Part shown: piece by piece, positions 26,817-37,893 of the stretch
Layout: each line of letters begins with the position of its first letter
Position numbering within the stretch: the first letter of the stretch is position 1
NCBI RefSeq assembly: GCF_023544465.1
Contig: NZ_JALPVL010000013.1
Coordinates: forward strand, 124,001 to 188,000
DNA: 64,000 nucleotides
Direction of reading: 5' to 3'
From: Paractinoplanes maris
Lineage (GTDB): Bacteria; Actinomycetota; Actinomycetes; Mycobacteriales; Micromonosporaceae
Position numbers and translations under genes: made by a program
The notes under the pieces: model-generated
Seen by the model: only the letters and a program-made list of their open reading frames with translations
Database searches by the model: none
Told to the model about the DNA's origin: nothing

Positions 26817-28129
26817 GTGCCTACTGTGACCAGCACAACACCGAGGGGTTACCCCGGTGTTAAGCGTCTCCGGAGGTCTTTCGTGCACGTGGCCGATGCT
26901 CCCCACTTGCGGGTCCTGCGCCTGCTGCGCGACGAGGGACCAGTGTCCCGAGCCGAGCTGGGGGACCGTCTGGAGCTCACCCGGCCCCGGCTGCTGGCCG
27001 AGGTCGAGCGACTCGTCGCGGCCGGTCTCATCGCCGAGGCGGGCATGGCGGCGTCGCGCGGCGGGCGCCGTTCGACGCTCGTCGAGCTGCACCCGCGGCT
27101 GCGATTCGCCGCGGTCGACCTGGGCGCCAGCTCGATCGACATCGAGGTGACCAACGGGCGGCTGGAGCCGGTGGCGACCTACCGCGAGCCGGCCGACATC
27201 CGCTCGGGGCCGCGGCAGATACTGCTACGGGTCAACGAGCTGCTGCACAAGGCTCGCACCGACGGCGCCTACGACCGGCTCGACGCGGTCGGCATCGGCG
27301 TTCCGGGCCCGGTCAGCTTTCGTGACGGCGTCCCGGTGTCACCCCCGATCATGCCGGGGTGGGACCGCTATCCCGTACGGGAACTTCTCGCTCGCGAACA
27401 CGGCTGCCCGGCCGTGGTCGACAACGACGTGAACATCATGGCGATCGGCGAGCGGCACGGCGGCGTCGCCCACTCGGTCGACGACTTCCTGTTCGTCAAG
27501 ATCGGTACGGGCATCGGCTGCGGAATACACCTGGGCGGCACGGTCTATCGCGGGGTCGACGGCTGCGCGGGCGACATCGGCCACATCCAGGTCGACCCCA
27601 ACGGCCCGGTCTGCTCGTGCGGCAACACCGGCTGCCTGGAGGCGTTGTTCAGTGGGTTCGCCCTGGCCCGGGAGGCTCTCGCGGCCGCCCGTTCCGGGGA
27701 GTCCCCGGCGCTGGCCGACCGCCTGGCCGCCTATCAGGCCGCCGCCAACCAGGCGGCCGAGGAGCCGGGTGGCGCCGGGCCGGACGGCGATCGTCCGGAG
27801 CCGGTCATCACCATCACCGCCCGCGACGTCGCCGACGGCGCCGCCGAGGGTGACGTCACCTGCATCCGCCTGATCCGCGAGGGCGGCCGTCGCGTCGGTG
27901 GCGTGCTGGCCACGCTGGTGTCCTTCTCCAACCCTTCGATGATCGTCATCGGTGGCGGCCTGGCCCTGCTGGGTCACGTGCTGCTCGCCGAGATCCGCAG
28001 CGTGGTCTACCGCCGGTCGCTTCCTCTGGCCACCGGCAACCTCCCTGTTGTCCTTTCGGAGCTGGGCAGCCGGGCCGGCGTCACCGGCGCCGCCGTGCTG
28101 GCCAGCGACACGGCTTTCGAGCAGGCGTG

Positions 28130-28130
<1 letters not shown>
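26817..28130 (+). CDS. ROK family transcriptional regulator
   Basis: Sugar-responsive repressor of about 437 residues. The N-terminal winged helix is in LRLLRDEGPVSRAELGDRLELTRPRLLAEVERL (in part). The sugar-kinase-like ROK domain has the phosphate-binding FAAVDLGASSIDIEV, the DNDVN motif and the zinc-site CSCGNTGCLEA. The GTG at 26817 is preferred because GAAGG precedes it by five bases; upstream TTG and downstream GTG codons remain possible. Its TGA overlaps the ATG of the following ABC ATPase (TGATG), so regulator and transporter are co-translated. Confidence 0.87.
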
Positions 28131-29757
<1,627 letters not shown>

Positions 29758-29761
<4 letters not shown>

Positions 29762-30774
29762 CTACCCAGACGGCGCCCCCGGAGGCGCCCGCCAAGCAGC
29801 AACGTCGCAAGCTCGACGAGAACACCCTGCGCAATCTGGGGCTCGTCGGCGTGCTGGTCCTCCTGATCGTGGTGGGCATCATCACCAAGCCCGACCTCTA
29901 CAGCGACCCGACCTGGGTCAAGAACAACTTCCTGACGATCCTGCAGCAGGCGTCGGCGATCGGCGTGGTCACGGTCGGTATGACCTTCGTGATCATCGGG
30001 GGCGGCATCGACCTGTCGGTCGGTGCGATCATCGCCCTGGCCGGGGTCTGGGCCACCACGCTGGCGACCCAGAGTTACGGCGCCGGCGGCATGATCTTCA
30101 CGGCGCTGGTCGTCGGCATCGCGGTCGGCCTCGTCAACGGAGTCCTCATCTCGTACGGGAAGCTCGTGCCCTTCATCGCCACCCTGGCGATGCTGGTCGC
30201 GGCCCGGGGCCTGGCCGCTCAGATCTCCGGCAAGCAGACCCAGGTGTCGGCCAACGACACGATCAACAGCCTGGCCAGCGAGCGGTTGCTCGGCATCCCG
30301 CTGCTGGTCTGGATCCTCGGTCTCGTCGTCGCGGCGGGCTGGGTGTTGCTCAACCGCACCACCTTCGGCCGGCGCACGGTCGCGGTCGGCGGCAACCCCG
30401 AGGCGGCCCGGCTCGCCGGCATCAACGTCAAGCGGCACACGATGCTGCTCTACGCGCTCTCCGGTCTGTGCTGCGGCATCGGCGCGATCATGCTCACCTC
30501 GCAGGCGACCAGTGCCCAGGCGGCCATGGCCAACCTCTACGAGCTGGACGCGATCGCCGCCGCCATCATCGGTGGCACGCTGCTCAGCGGCGGCCGCGGC
30601 ACCATTATCGGCGCCCTCTTCGGGGTTCTGGTCTTCTCCACCATCACCAACCTGTTCGCCATCAACAACCTCTCCACCGAGGTCCAGAACATGGTGAAGG
30701 GCGCGATCATCGTGGCCGCCGTCCTGATCCAGCAGTTCCGCTACAAGTCCCTCACGCAATTGTTCAAGCGCTGA
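29758..30774 (+). CDS. Sugar ABC transporter permease (RbsC type)
   Basis: Membrane channel of 338 residues with eight to ten hydrophobic helices. Family landmarks include FVIIGGGIDLSVGAIIALAG and NPEAARLAGINV, and the later TLLSGGRGTIIGALFGVLV. The N terminus is basic and cytoplasmic. It overlaps the ATPase stop by four bases. The GGGIDLSVG motif is typical of ribose/xylose/inositol importers. Confidence 0.92.
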
Positions 30775-30825
30775 TTTTCTTTTCTCGCCCGGTTCGCTCG
30801 TCCGGGTACCCCCTTGGGAGGAATC

Positions 30826-31872
30826 ATGTCCGCTTTGTCCCGTAGGCGCATTCTGTTCGGCGGCGCGGCCGTCGGTGCCGGCGCCCTTCTGACCGCCTGC
30901 ACGAGCAATGAGCCCGACAACTCCGCGCAGGTGAACACCAACACGGACGCCAGCGCCAACCCGAACGCGGCCGCCGGCGAGAAGGTCATCATCGGCTTCT
31001 CGGCCCCGGCCGCCGACCACGGCTGGCTCGCCGCGATCACCAACAACGCCAAGGCTCAGGCCGCGGCGTACTCCGACGTGGAGTTCAAGGCCGTCGAGTC
31101 GGGCACCGACGCGGCCGCCCAGCGCGCCGCGATCTCGACGCTCATCGCGCAGAAGCCCACCGTGCTGGTGATGCTGCCGGCCGACGGCAAGGAGCTCGAC
31201 GCGGCCGGCCTCGAGGCGATGAAGGCCGGCATCCCGGTGATCAACCTCGACCGCGCGTTCCCGTCGCGGGCCGCCTTCCGCCTGCAGATCAAGGGCGACA
31301 ACTTCGGCATGGGCACCGCGGCCGGTCACTACATCGGTCAGCAGCTCAAGGCCAAGGGCGTGACCAACCCGATCATCGGTGAGATCCCGGGCATCGACTC
31401 GCTCGAGCTCACCCAGGAGCGCAGCGAGGGCTTCAAGATCGCCCTGGCCGAGTTCGGGTTCAAGGTCGCCAACCGGCGCCCGGCGGAGTTCACCGCCGAC
31501 TCCGGCCAGGCCGCCGCGACCGCCCTGCTGCAGGCGCTGCCCAAGATGGACGCGCTCTGGAACCACGACGACGACCAGGGCATCGGCGTGCTCGCGGCGA
31601 TCAAGCAGACCAGCCGCAGCGAGTTCTTCATGGTCGGCGGCGCGGGCTCGAAGGCCGCGATCGACGCGATCACCAAGGACGACTCGGTGCTCAAGGCGAC
31701 CGTGACCTACAGCCCGTCGATGGCGTCCTCGGCCATCTCGCTGGCCCGGCTCATCGGGCAGGGCAAGGGCATGAGCGACCTGGTCGAGCTGCAGGTGCCC
31801 CAGGAGATCACTCTCGCCTCCGAGACGATCACCAAGGACAACGCCGCGCAGTACGCCAAGCTCGGTTTCTGA
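30826..31872 (+). CDS. Sugar ABC transporter substrate-binding lipoprotein
   Basis: Periplasmic-binding-protein-like receptor of 348 residues. The N terminus has a twin-arginine-like run (SRRRILFGGAAVGAGALL) and a lipobox ending TAC, so it is probably a Tat-exported lipoprotein; a spacer rich in Asn and Thr follows. The type 1 PBP fold is shown by VIIGFSAPAADHGWLAAI and VLVMLPADGKELDAAGLEAM and PVINLDRAFP. The GGGAGGAATC leader gives a strong start at ATG 30826. The ligand is not known; an inositol or ribose-like sugar is plausible. Confidence 0.9.
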   Translation: MSALSRRRILFGGAAVGAGALLTACTSNEPDNSAQVNTNTDASANPNAAAGEKVIIGFSAPAADHGWLAAITNNAKAQAAAYSDVEFKAVESGTDAAAQRAAISTLIAQKPTVLVMLPADGKELDAAGLEAMKAGIPVINLDRAFPSRAAFRLQIKGDNFGMGTAAGHYIGQQLKAKGVTNPIIGEIPGIDSLELTQERSEGFKIALAEFGFKVANRRPAEFTADSGQAAATALLQALPKMDALWNHDDDQGIGVLAAIKQTSRSEFFMVGGAGSKAAIDAITKDDSVLKATVTYSPSMASSAISLARLIGQGKGMSDLVELQVPQEITLASETITKDNAAQYAKLGF

Positions 31873-31914
31873 GCTGGGCGTTCGACGGAGCTAATCGGAA
31901 CCGGAGGAGATTCG

Positions 31915-33099
31915 ATGTCGGAGCAGCTGCGGGTCGGCATGGTCGGCTACGCGTTCATGGGCGCCACCCACTCGGTGGCCTGGCGCACCGTCAACCACGC
32001 GTTCGACCTGCCGCTGTCGGCACGGATGACCGCGGTGAGCGGCCGTTCCCCGGAAGGGGTGGCGGCCGCCGCCGCGAAGCTCGGCTGGGAGGGGCACACC
32101 ACCGACTGGCGCACGCTGATCGATCGGGACGACATCGACCTGATCGACATCTGCACCCCCGGTGACACGCACGCCGAGATCGCGCTGGCCGCGCTGGCCG
32201 CGGGCAAGCACGTGCTGTGCGAGAAACCCCTGGCCAACACGGTGGCCGAGGCCCGCGAGATGGCGGCGGCCGCGGCCCAGGCCGCTTCCTCCGGCGTACG
32301 CGCCATGTGCGCCTTCAACTACCGCCGGGTGCCCGCCGTGGCGCTCATGCGCAAGTTCGTGCAGGACGGCCGCATCGGCACGATCCGGCACGTCCGGGCC
32401 AGCTACCTGCAGGACTGGATCGTCGACCCGGAGTTCCCGCTGGTCTGGCGCCTGCGCAAGGAACTGGCGGGCTCGGGCGCGCTGGGCGACATCGGTGCCC
32501 ACATCATCGACCTGACCCAGTTCGTGACCGGGCAGTCGATCAGCTCGGTGTCGGCGCTGACCGAGACCTTCGTCAAGCAGCGGCCGCTGCCCGGTGCCTC
32601 GGCCGGCCTCTCGGCCGCGGCCGACGGCACCGGCCTGGGCGACGTGACGGTCGACGACGCGGCCCTGTTCCTGGCCCGGCTCGACGGGGGAGCGGTGGGG
32701 ACGTACGAGGCCACGCGTTTCGCCACCGGCCGCAAGAACGCGTTGCGGGTCGAGCTGAACGGCTCGCTCGGCTCGCTGGCGTTCGACTTCGAACGGCAGA
32801 ACGAACTCGAGTTCTACGACGGCGCGCTGCCCAGCACCGAGCAGGGCTTCAGCCGCATCCTGGTGACCGAGGCCGACCACCCGTACATCGCGGCGTGGTG
32901 GCCGCCGGGTCACGGCATCGGCTACGAGCACACTTTCACCCACGAGGTCCGCGACCTGATCGAGGCGATCGCCACCGGTCAGCAGCCCACCCCGTCGTTC
33001 GCCGACGCCCTGCAGGTGCAGCTCGTGCTCGACGCGGTGAGCCGCTCGGCCGAGTCGGCCCAGTGGACCACGGTGGAGCCGGCTCTCGAGCGCGTCTGA
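31915..33099 (+). CDS. Gfo/Idh/MocA family oxidoreductase
   Basis: NAD(P)-dependent sugar or inositol dehydrogenase-like enzyme, 394 residues. The Rossmann start is RVGMVGYAFMGATHSVAWRT, then DLIDICTPGDTHAEIALAAL, the EKPLANT motif (Glu-Lys-Pro) and the AGSGALGDIGAHIIDL stretch containing the usual catalytic-site His. It follows the sugar importer by 42 bases with a GGAGGAG ribosome-binding site. Importer, regulator and dehydrogenase thus read as one catabolic unit. The substrate is inferred only from context. Confidence 0.9.
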   Translation: MSEQLRVGMVGYAFMGATHSVAWRTVNHAFDLPLSARMTAVSGRSPEGVAAAAAKLGWEGHTTDWRTLIDRDDIDLIDICTPGDTHAEIALAALAAGKHVLCEKPLANTVAEAREMAAAAAQAASSGVRAMCAFNYRRVPAVALMRKFVQDGRIGTIRHVRASYLQDWIVDPEFPLVWRLRKELAGSGALGDIGAHIIDLTQFVTGQSISSVSALTETFVKQRPLPGASAGLSAAADGTGLGDVTVDDAALFLARLDGGAVGTYEATRFATGRKNALRVELNGSLGSLAFDFERQNELEFYDGALPSTEQGFSRILVTEADHPYIAAWWPPGHGIGYEHTFTHEVRDLIEAIATGQQPTPSFADALQVQLVLDAVSRSAESAQWTTVEPALERV

Positions 33100-33123
33100 C
33101 ACGCCCGAAAGGCGGGGCCCGCC

Positions 33124-33777
33124 TCAGGAGACCTCCGTCGCGGGCCGGTGAGGGATGGCGCGGTTGCGCCCCGCGCCGGCCGGCCCGTGACGGAGCCCGC
33201 CGGCCAGGAGCGCGTCGAGCGTCTCCGAGTCGGCCCATCCGTTGACCGCGACCTCGCCCGACGCGGTCACCGTCACCTCGAGCCGGTCGGGCGAGGCGGC
33301 CGCCTCGCGCATCCGGTTGCTCAGGTGCAGGAACCGCTGGTTGGCCGACCCCACCCACGGCCACTCCCGGTCGAGCAACTCGCGCCGGAACGGGCCGGCG
33401 ACCAGCAGGTCGGTGGCCGCCAGCAGGGCCGTCGCGTCGTCCCGGCGCCGCAGATCCTCGTACTCGTAACCGGTGAAGGTCATCACCGTGCGCCCGGCCC
33501 GCCGGACGCCGGCGGCCACCGCGGCCAAGGCGGTCGCCTGCTCGAACGGCTCGCCGCCGAGCAGGGTGAGCCCGTCGGTGCCCGTCGCCAGCACCCGCTC
33601 GACCAGCTCAGCCGGCGGCACGAGCACGCCGCCGTGCGGGCCGAACAAATGCGGGTTGAAGCACCCCGCACAGCGAATGGTGCAGCCCTGCACCCAGATG
33701 GCGGTGCGTTCCCCCGGCCCCTCGGCGGTGGTGCGGTCGAGAAACCGGGCCAGCCGCACGGGTGGCGGCTCAGACAT
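33124..33777 (-). CDS. Small radical-SAM activase (NrdG-like, 4Fe-4S)
   Basis: The 217-residue single-domain protein binds one 4Fe-4S cluster through Cys32-x3-Cys36-x2-Cys39. The SAM-binding LLGGEPFEQ motif and a GYEYEDL segment follow as in anaerobic ribonucleotide reductase activases and related Fer4_12 proteins. No class III reductase is present here, so its target is unknown. Its ATG at 33777 overlaps the HhH gene by eight bases. It is the last gene of the Ycf46-like operon, which suggests that it acts on a partner in that set. Confidence 0.82.
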   Translation of the reverse strand: MSEPPPVRLARFLDRTTAEGPGERTAIWVQGCTIRCAGCFNPHLFGPHGGVLVPPAELVERVLATGTDGLTLLGGEPFEQATALAAVAAGVRRAGRTVMTFTGYEYEDLRRRDDATALLAATDLLVAGPFRRELLDREWPWVGSANQRFLHLSNRMREAAASPDRLEVTVTASGEVAVNGWADSETLDALLAGGLRHGPAGAGRNRAIPHRPATEVS

Positions 33778-34522
33778 CGACGATGCGGCCGTACGGTCCG
33801 GGCGGGCCTTCCCCGGTCGGGCCGGGTCCGGGCCGGTCGGGGGCCGGCGGCGGTGGGCTGACGACGACCCGGTCGCGGACGGCGACCAGTTCGTGCGGGG
33901 CCAGACCCGCGGCCGCGGCGAAGTCGTGGAGATTGATGAAGCCACCCCGCGCCTGCCGCACAGCCAGCACGTGAGCGATGCGGTCGGGGCCGAAACCGGG
34001 CAGGGTGGCCAGCTGTGGCCCGTCGGCGGTGTTCACGTCGACCGGACCCGCGTAGTACTGCTGCGGCCCGGGAACGAGGCCGTGCATCTGCGGGGGCAGC
34101 GGAGCCGGGGGCGGCGGCGGGGCCCAGGCCACCGGGGGTGCCGGGGGCTGCGAATACCACGGCCGGTGGCCCGCCCGCCAGCGCAGCCAGGACGGGTTGA
34201 TGATCAGCGCGTGGACGACACTGGCCGCCCACAACGCGAAGAACACCCCGTACGAGACGTCCTCCATGGTGGAGCCGTCCGCCGCCTCGCCGCCGAGGAT
34301 GAAGAAGACCCAGGCCACCACGCTGTAGGCGACGCCGGGGATCCACCATGACGGCTTGCGGGCGCGGATGCCCACATAGAGGAAGCCGGCCGCGGCCAGG
34401 CAGCCGAAGCTGAGGATCGGCGCCAGCACCCAGGCGCTGTGCCCGAGCCGCCAGGACAGTTTGGCCGGCCCGGCCGGTGGAGGCGGCGGCTGATAGCCCG
34501 GGTCAGGCGGGGTCCACGTCAC
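33770..34522 (-). CDS. Membrane protein with C-terminal helix-hairpin-helix (ComEA-like) domain
   Basis: The 250-residue protein has a Pro-rich N terminus (1-20) and three predicted helices (about 31-50, 60-78, 92-110), then a Pro-rich linker. A ComEA-type HhH segment at about 160-205 follows (VDVNTADGPQLATLPGFGPD and later GGFINLHDFAAAAGL). HhH motifs usually bind DNA non-specifically, so a membrane-attached DNA- or nucleic-acid-binding role is possible. Another Pro-rich tail closes the chain. It overlaps the genes on both sides (20 and 8 bases), indicating tight co-translation. Confidence 0.75.
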   Translation of the reverse strand: MTWTPPDPGYQPPPPPAGPAKLSWRLGHSAWVLAPILSFGCLAAAGFLYVGIRARKPSWWIPGVAYSVVAWVFFILGGEAADGSTMEDVSYGVFFALWAASVVHALIINPSWLRWRAGHRPWYSQPPAPPVAWAPPPPPAPLPPQMHGLVPGPQQYYAGPVDVNTADGPQLATLPGFGPDRIAHVLAVRQARGGFINLHDFAAAAGLAPHELVAVRDRVVVSPPPPAPDRPGPGPTGEGPPGPYGRIVDV

Positions 34523-34718
34523 GGTTCACCTGCTGTTCCTGCGCGTGCTCGGTCTGCCGGGTGTAGTCGGCGGTGAAGGCGCTCGCGCTGACTTGGCCGT
34601 CCACGAGATCCTCGAGGACGGCGATGTAGTCGAGGCAGCGGTCGCCCAGGATGTCGACGGTCTCGGCGGTGACCCGGCCGTCACCGCTCACCGTCACGAC
34701 GATACGGGGGCGGGTCAC
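34503..34718 (-). CDS. DUF2997 protein
   Basis: The 71-residue protein resembles DUF2997: an opening strand (RIVVTVSGDGRVTAETV) and GDRCLDYIAVLEDLV, then a polar tail ending in QEQQVNRDVD. DUF2997 proteins are small, uncharacterised and often encoded beside DUF1257 and AAA genes. It overlaps the DUF1257-like gene by four bases and the HhH gene by 20. Confidence 0.78.
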   Translation of the reverse strand: MTRPRIVVTVSGDGRVTAETVDILGDRCLDYIAVLEDLVDGQVSASAFTADYTRQTEHAQEQQVNRDVDPA

Positions 34719-35164
34719 CTTCGCTCCTGCCCGACCTCGAAGACCAGCCGCACGCTCGCGTCCTCGTTCACCGATTCCGATTCGAGCCGCAGCCCGGCCG
34801 CGGGTGCCTGCGCGCGCAGCCGGGTCAGGACGGCCTGCTGCACCTGACGCCCGTAGGCGGCGTCGACGGCCAGCACGAGCTCGACCGCCCGCTGCTGATC
34901 CATGCCCTCGACGTGCGCGGCCCAGATGCCGTCGGCCCCGCGCGTGAAGCCGGCCGTGGCCGGACCGAACGTGGCGGTGACCGTGTCACCGTGCGTGCTG
35001 ACTGATCCGCCCGCGTCCCGCAGCGCGGCCGAAAGCAGGGTGACGTCTCGCATCCGGGTCTGCACCTGGACCGTCCGGCCGTCGGCCGAGCGAGCCGCCG
35101 CAGCCTGCACGGCGGCCACCCCGGCCATCGCCAGTGGCACCAATAACAAAGACACACTCACCAT
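34715..35164 (-). CDS. DUF1257 (Ycf35-like) protein
   Basis: The 149-residue protein is preceded by an N-terminal hydrophobic segment (about 4-24) that could be an anchor or signal. It then follows the DUF1257 pattern: TRMRDVTLLSAALRDAGG, TAGFTRGADGIWAAHV and QQRAVELVLAVDAAYGRQVQ, ending with SVRLVFEV. The family corresponds to plastid/cyanobacterial Ycf35, of unknown function. It begins inside the last codons of the AAA gene (7-base overlap). The unusual N-terminal hydrophobic part is not typical of Ycf35. Confidence 0.7.
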   Translation of the reverse strand: MVSVSLLLVPLAMAGVAAVQAAAARSADGRTVQVQTRMRDVTLLSAALRDAGGSVSTHGDTVTATFGPATAGFTRGADGIWAAHVEGMDQQRAVELVLAVDAAYGRQVQQAVLTRLRAQAPAAGLRLESESVNEDASVRLVFEVGQERR

Positions 35165-36744
35165 GAGCTCCCGGTGTTGTTGCTGAGATCCCAGTCGTCG
35201 TTCGCCGTCGCCGACACCGCGCGGTTGCTCGCCCACCCGCGCAGGGCCTCGATGCGCTCGGCCTGGGTGACGCTGAGCGGCACGATGCTCATCACCGCGC
35301 GGACGAGGTCGTCGCGGCTCAGCGGCCGGCGCTCCGAGAACGCGTCGAAGAGGGCCGCCGTGACGGCCTGCTCGATCTCGGCGCCCGAGTATCCGCCGGT
35401 CAACCCGGCCAGCTCGGTCAGCATTTCGCCGCCGGCCTCCAGCCCGCCGGCCGCGCGGCGGTGGCTCAGGGCCCGGCCCAGGTGCACCCGCCACACCGCG
35501 ACGCGTTCCGACCGGCTGGGCAGGTCGACGAAGAACGTCTCGTCGAACCGTCCTTTGCGCAGCAACTCGGGCGGCAGCCCCTCGAAATCGTTGGCGGTCG
35601 CGATCACGAAGACCGGCGCGCTCTTCTCCTGCATCCAGGTCAGGAAGGTGCCGAAGACCCGGGCCCCGGTGCCGGAATCGCCGCCGGTGCCGCCCGCGAA
35701 CCCCTTCTCGATCTCGTCGACCCACAGCACGCAGGGCGCCACCGCCTCGGCGGTGCGCAGCGCGGTCCGCATGTTGTGCTCGCTCGAGCCGACCAGCCCG
35801 GAGAAGACCCGCCCGATGTCGAAGCGCAGCAGCGGGAGCCCCCACGCGGTGGCCATCGCCTTGGCGGTGAGCGACTTGCCGCAGCCGGGCACGCCGGTGA
35901 TCAGCACGCCGCGCGGGGCCGGTAGACCGTACTCGGCCGCCTCGGCCAGCCACGACCCGTTCCGCTTGACCAGCCAGCTCTTGAGCTTCTGAAGACCGCC
36001 GACGTCGTCGAGCAGGATGCCGGTGCCGACAAACTCGAGCACGCCCGATTTGCGGACGGTCTGGCTCTTCTCCTCGTGGACGATCTCCAGGTCGGCCAGG
36101 TCGAGCACCGCGTCGTTCACCATGGCCCGGGCGTACGCGTTCTCGGCCTCCTGCATGGTCAGCCCGAGCGCCGCGGCCACGAAGCGCTCCCGTTGCGCCT
36201 CGTCCAAGGCGATCCGCAGGCGACCCGACGCGGTGTTCGACCGGATCATGGCCTCCAGCAGACCGCGGAGCTCGGCCGGACCGGGCAGCGGGAAGTCGAC
36301 GATCGTCACGTCCTTGCTGAGCTCGGCCGGGATGTGCAGCACCGGTGAGACCAGCACCAGGCAGCGCGGGCTGCGGCCGCCGCGGAAAGCCTGAGCGACA
36401 TCGCGCAGCAGCCGCACGAGCTCCATGTTCTGCGGGTACTGCCCGTCCTGGTGCAGCGGGTGCAGGTCCCGGAAGACGAAGATCGCCGGCTCGTCGACGC
36501 GCTGGATCGCCTGCAGGGCATCGACGGCCCGCTCGGCACCCGGGCGAGCCTTCCCGTCGGGCTGGATCAGGCCGCCGGTCACCGACCAGGTCCACACGGC
36601 GCGGGGCACGCGCACCAGCGCGGCGTCACCGGCGACGGCCGCCACCTGATGCAGGGCGCGCTGTTCCTCGTACGTCTCCAGATAGAGAACCGGGAAGCGG
36701 GCCTTCAACAACTGCGCCAGCGTCTCGGTGAACGACCTGGTCAC
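35158..36744 (-). CDS. Ycf46-like AAA+ ATPase
   Basis: The 528-residue ATPase has an N-terminal domain with the Ycf46 opening (TETLAQLLKARFPVLYLETYEEQRA, in part) and a degenerate P-loop half. The C-terminal AAA module has Walker A GVPGCGKS at 284-291, Walker B VLWVDEIEK near 339-347 and an arginine-finger region RKGRFDETFFVD. A lid domain follows (LTGGYSGAEIEQAVTAAL). Ycf46 is a CDC48-related family of unknown mechanism. The GTG at 36744 is favoured because GGGAGG lies seven bases upstream. It is first in the five-gene operon. Confidence 0.88.
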   Translation of the reverse strand: MTRSFTETLAQLLKARFPVLYLETYEEQRALHQVAAVAGDAALVRVPRAVWTWSVTGGLIQPDGKARPGAERAVDALQAIQRVDEPAIFVFRDLHPLHQDGQYPQNMELVRLLRDVAQAFRGGRSPRCLVLVSPVLHIPAELSKDVTIVDFPLPGPAELRGLLEAMIRSNTASGRLRIALDEAQRERFVAAALGLTMQEAENAYARAMVNDAVLDLADLEIVHEEKSQTVRKSGVLEFVGTGILLDDVGGLQKLKSWLVKRNGSWLAEAAEYGLPAPRGVLITGVPGCGKSLTAKAMATAWGLPLLRFDIGRVFSGLVGSSEHNMRTALRTAEAVAPCVLWVDEIEKGFAGGTGGDSGTGARVFGTFLTWMQEKSAPVFVIATANDFEGLPPELLRKGRFDETFFVDLPSRSERVAVWRVHLGRALSHRRAAGGLEAGGEMLTELAGLTGGYSGAEIEQAVTAALFDAFSERRPLSRDDLVRAVMSIVPLSVTQAERIEALRGWASNRAVSATANDDWDLSNNTGSSW

Positions 36745-36824
36745 CCCGGCCCTCCCCACTGCCTCACCGTACGTCGCACCGCGCCGACATTACGCCACGC
36801 CTCGACCGGGCGGACCGGCGTGCG

Positions 36825-37139
36825 TCAAGGGCGTTGGTATCCACAGACCTGATAGAGCCAGTGATCGTAGTGGCGGCGCACCGCGTCGCGGTCGTGGTGG
36901 TCCAGGGCCAGCCACTCGCGGGCCGCGTCGGCCGCCCGGTCCGGCTCCCACTCGCTCTCGCCCAGGCAGCCCCACACCAGATAGAGGCTGGTCGCGAAGT
37001 CCTCGGTCTCCAGGTGGTCGTGCAGGGCGGCCAGGATGGCGGCGGCGGGGACCGACGGGTCGTCGGCCGCGATCACCTGACGCATGAGCTCGCGCATCTC
37101 GTCGAGGTAGGCCGGCTCCCGACGCTGATCTTTCACCAC
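36825..37139 (-). CDS. Conserved hypothetical protein
   Basis: The 104-residue acidic, helical protein (REPAYLDEMRELMRQVIAAD, DHLETEDFATSLYLVWGCLG) carries Trp and His near its C terminus and has no signal or transmembrane segment. No characterised family is recognised; small proteins of this length and acidity in actinobacteria include immunity-like and adaptor proteins. It is on the same strand as, and 61 bases downstream of, the T7SS-related run, and 80 bases before the AAA operon. Confidence 0.55.
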   Translation of the reverse strand: MVKDQRREPAYLDEMRELMRQVIAADDPSVPAAAILAALHDHLETEDFATSLYLVWGCLGESEWEPDRAADAAREWLALDHHDRDAVRRHYDHWLYQVCGYQRP

Positions 37140-37200
37140 CGAACCATGACACGGCCACCCGGCGACGTGACGACCGGTGTGACCCGGCGGAGTGACGCGG

Positions 37201-37893
37201 TCACCCGTTCACGAGGCGGCTCAGGTTGGTCAGGCTCGTGACCAGCGCGGTCGTGTAGCCGAAGATGCGGCCCGCCCACTTCAGCACCGCCGAGGCGATC
37301 TGGGCGGCGACGATCGGGATGGTCACGACGAGCAAGGCCTCGGCGGCCCAGACGATCACCCGAGCCACCAGGTCGGCGATCAGATCCCGGACGAGATCCC
37401 GGGTGAACATCACCAGATTGCCGGCCGCCTGGGTGGACGCCGACATGGTGGCGGCCAGCGACGAGAGCCCGCCCAGGGCGTCGACGTTGTTGGCCATCAG
37501 GCTCTGATAGGTCATCGCGGCCGGGCCGGTCCAGTCGGGCACGTCGGCGGCCAGCGCGCCCTGCAGGTCACCGGCCATGGCGGACAGCTCGCGGGCCATG
37601 TTCTCCCAGGTGGCGGCGTGCGCGGCCACCCGCTCGGGGATGCCCGCCAGCTTGTCGAGAACCTCGCGCAGCGGCTCGAAATACTCCATCGCCCAGCCCA
37701 GGCCGTTGGCCAGCAGCGTGCTGAACGGGTCGAGCACGGCCGACGCGGCCTCGAGCGCGAACGCCCCACCGGCCAGCGCCTGGTCGACCCAGCCGCCGCC
37801 GGAGATCGACTGCTGCAGCCCCTGGAAGCTGTCGACCAGCGAGGCGCCCGAGGTGCCCGGCCCGGTCGACGCGACGGCGATCAGATTGGTCAT
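37201..37893 (-). CDS. WXG100-like type VII secretion protein
   Basis: The 230-residue protein is mostly helical and has a W-x-G turn at Trp121-Thr122-Gly123 between two long helices, the WXG100 signature of ESX substrates. Hydrophobic segments occur in its C-terminal third (about 170-215). Length and pattern match the N-terminal trafficking part of LXG/WXG polymorphic toxins that normally continue into a toxin domain; here the chain stops without one. It overlaps the EspC-like gene by four bases. Confidence 0.72.
   Translation of the reverse strand: MTNLIAVASTGPGTSGASLVDSFQGLQQSISGGGWVDQALAGGAFALEAASAVLDPFSTLLANGLGWAMEYFEPLREVLDKLAGIPERVAAHAATWENMARELSAMAGDLQGALAADVPDWTGPAAMTYQSLMANNVDALGGLSSLAATMSASTQAAGNLVMFTRDLVRDLIADLVARVIVWAAEALLVVTIPIVAAQIASAVLKWAGRIFGYTTALVTSLTNLSRLVNG

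Noticed and set aside
31873..33099. Possible inositol dehydrogenase assignment for the Gfo/Idh/MocA protein
   Set aside because: The family fits many sugars; there is no other inositol gene nearby to justify a specific name.
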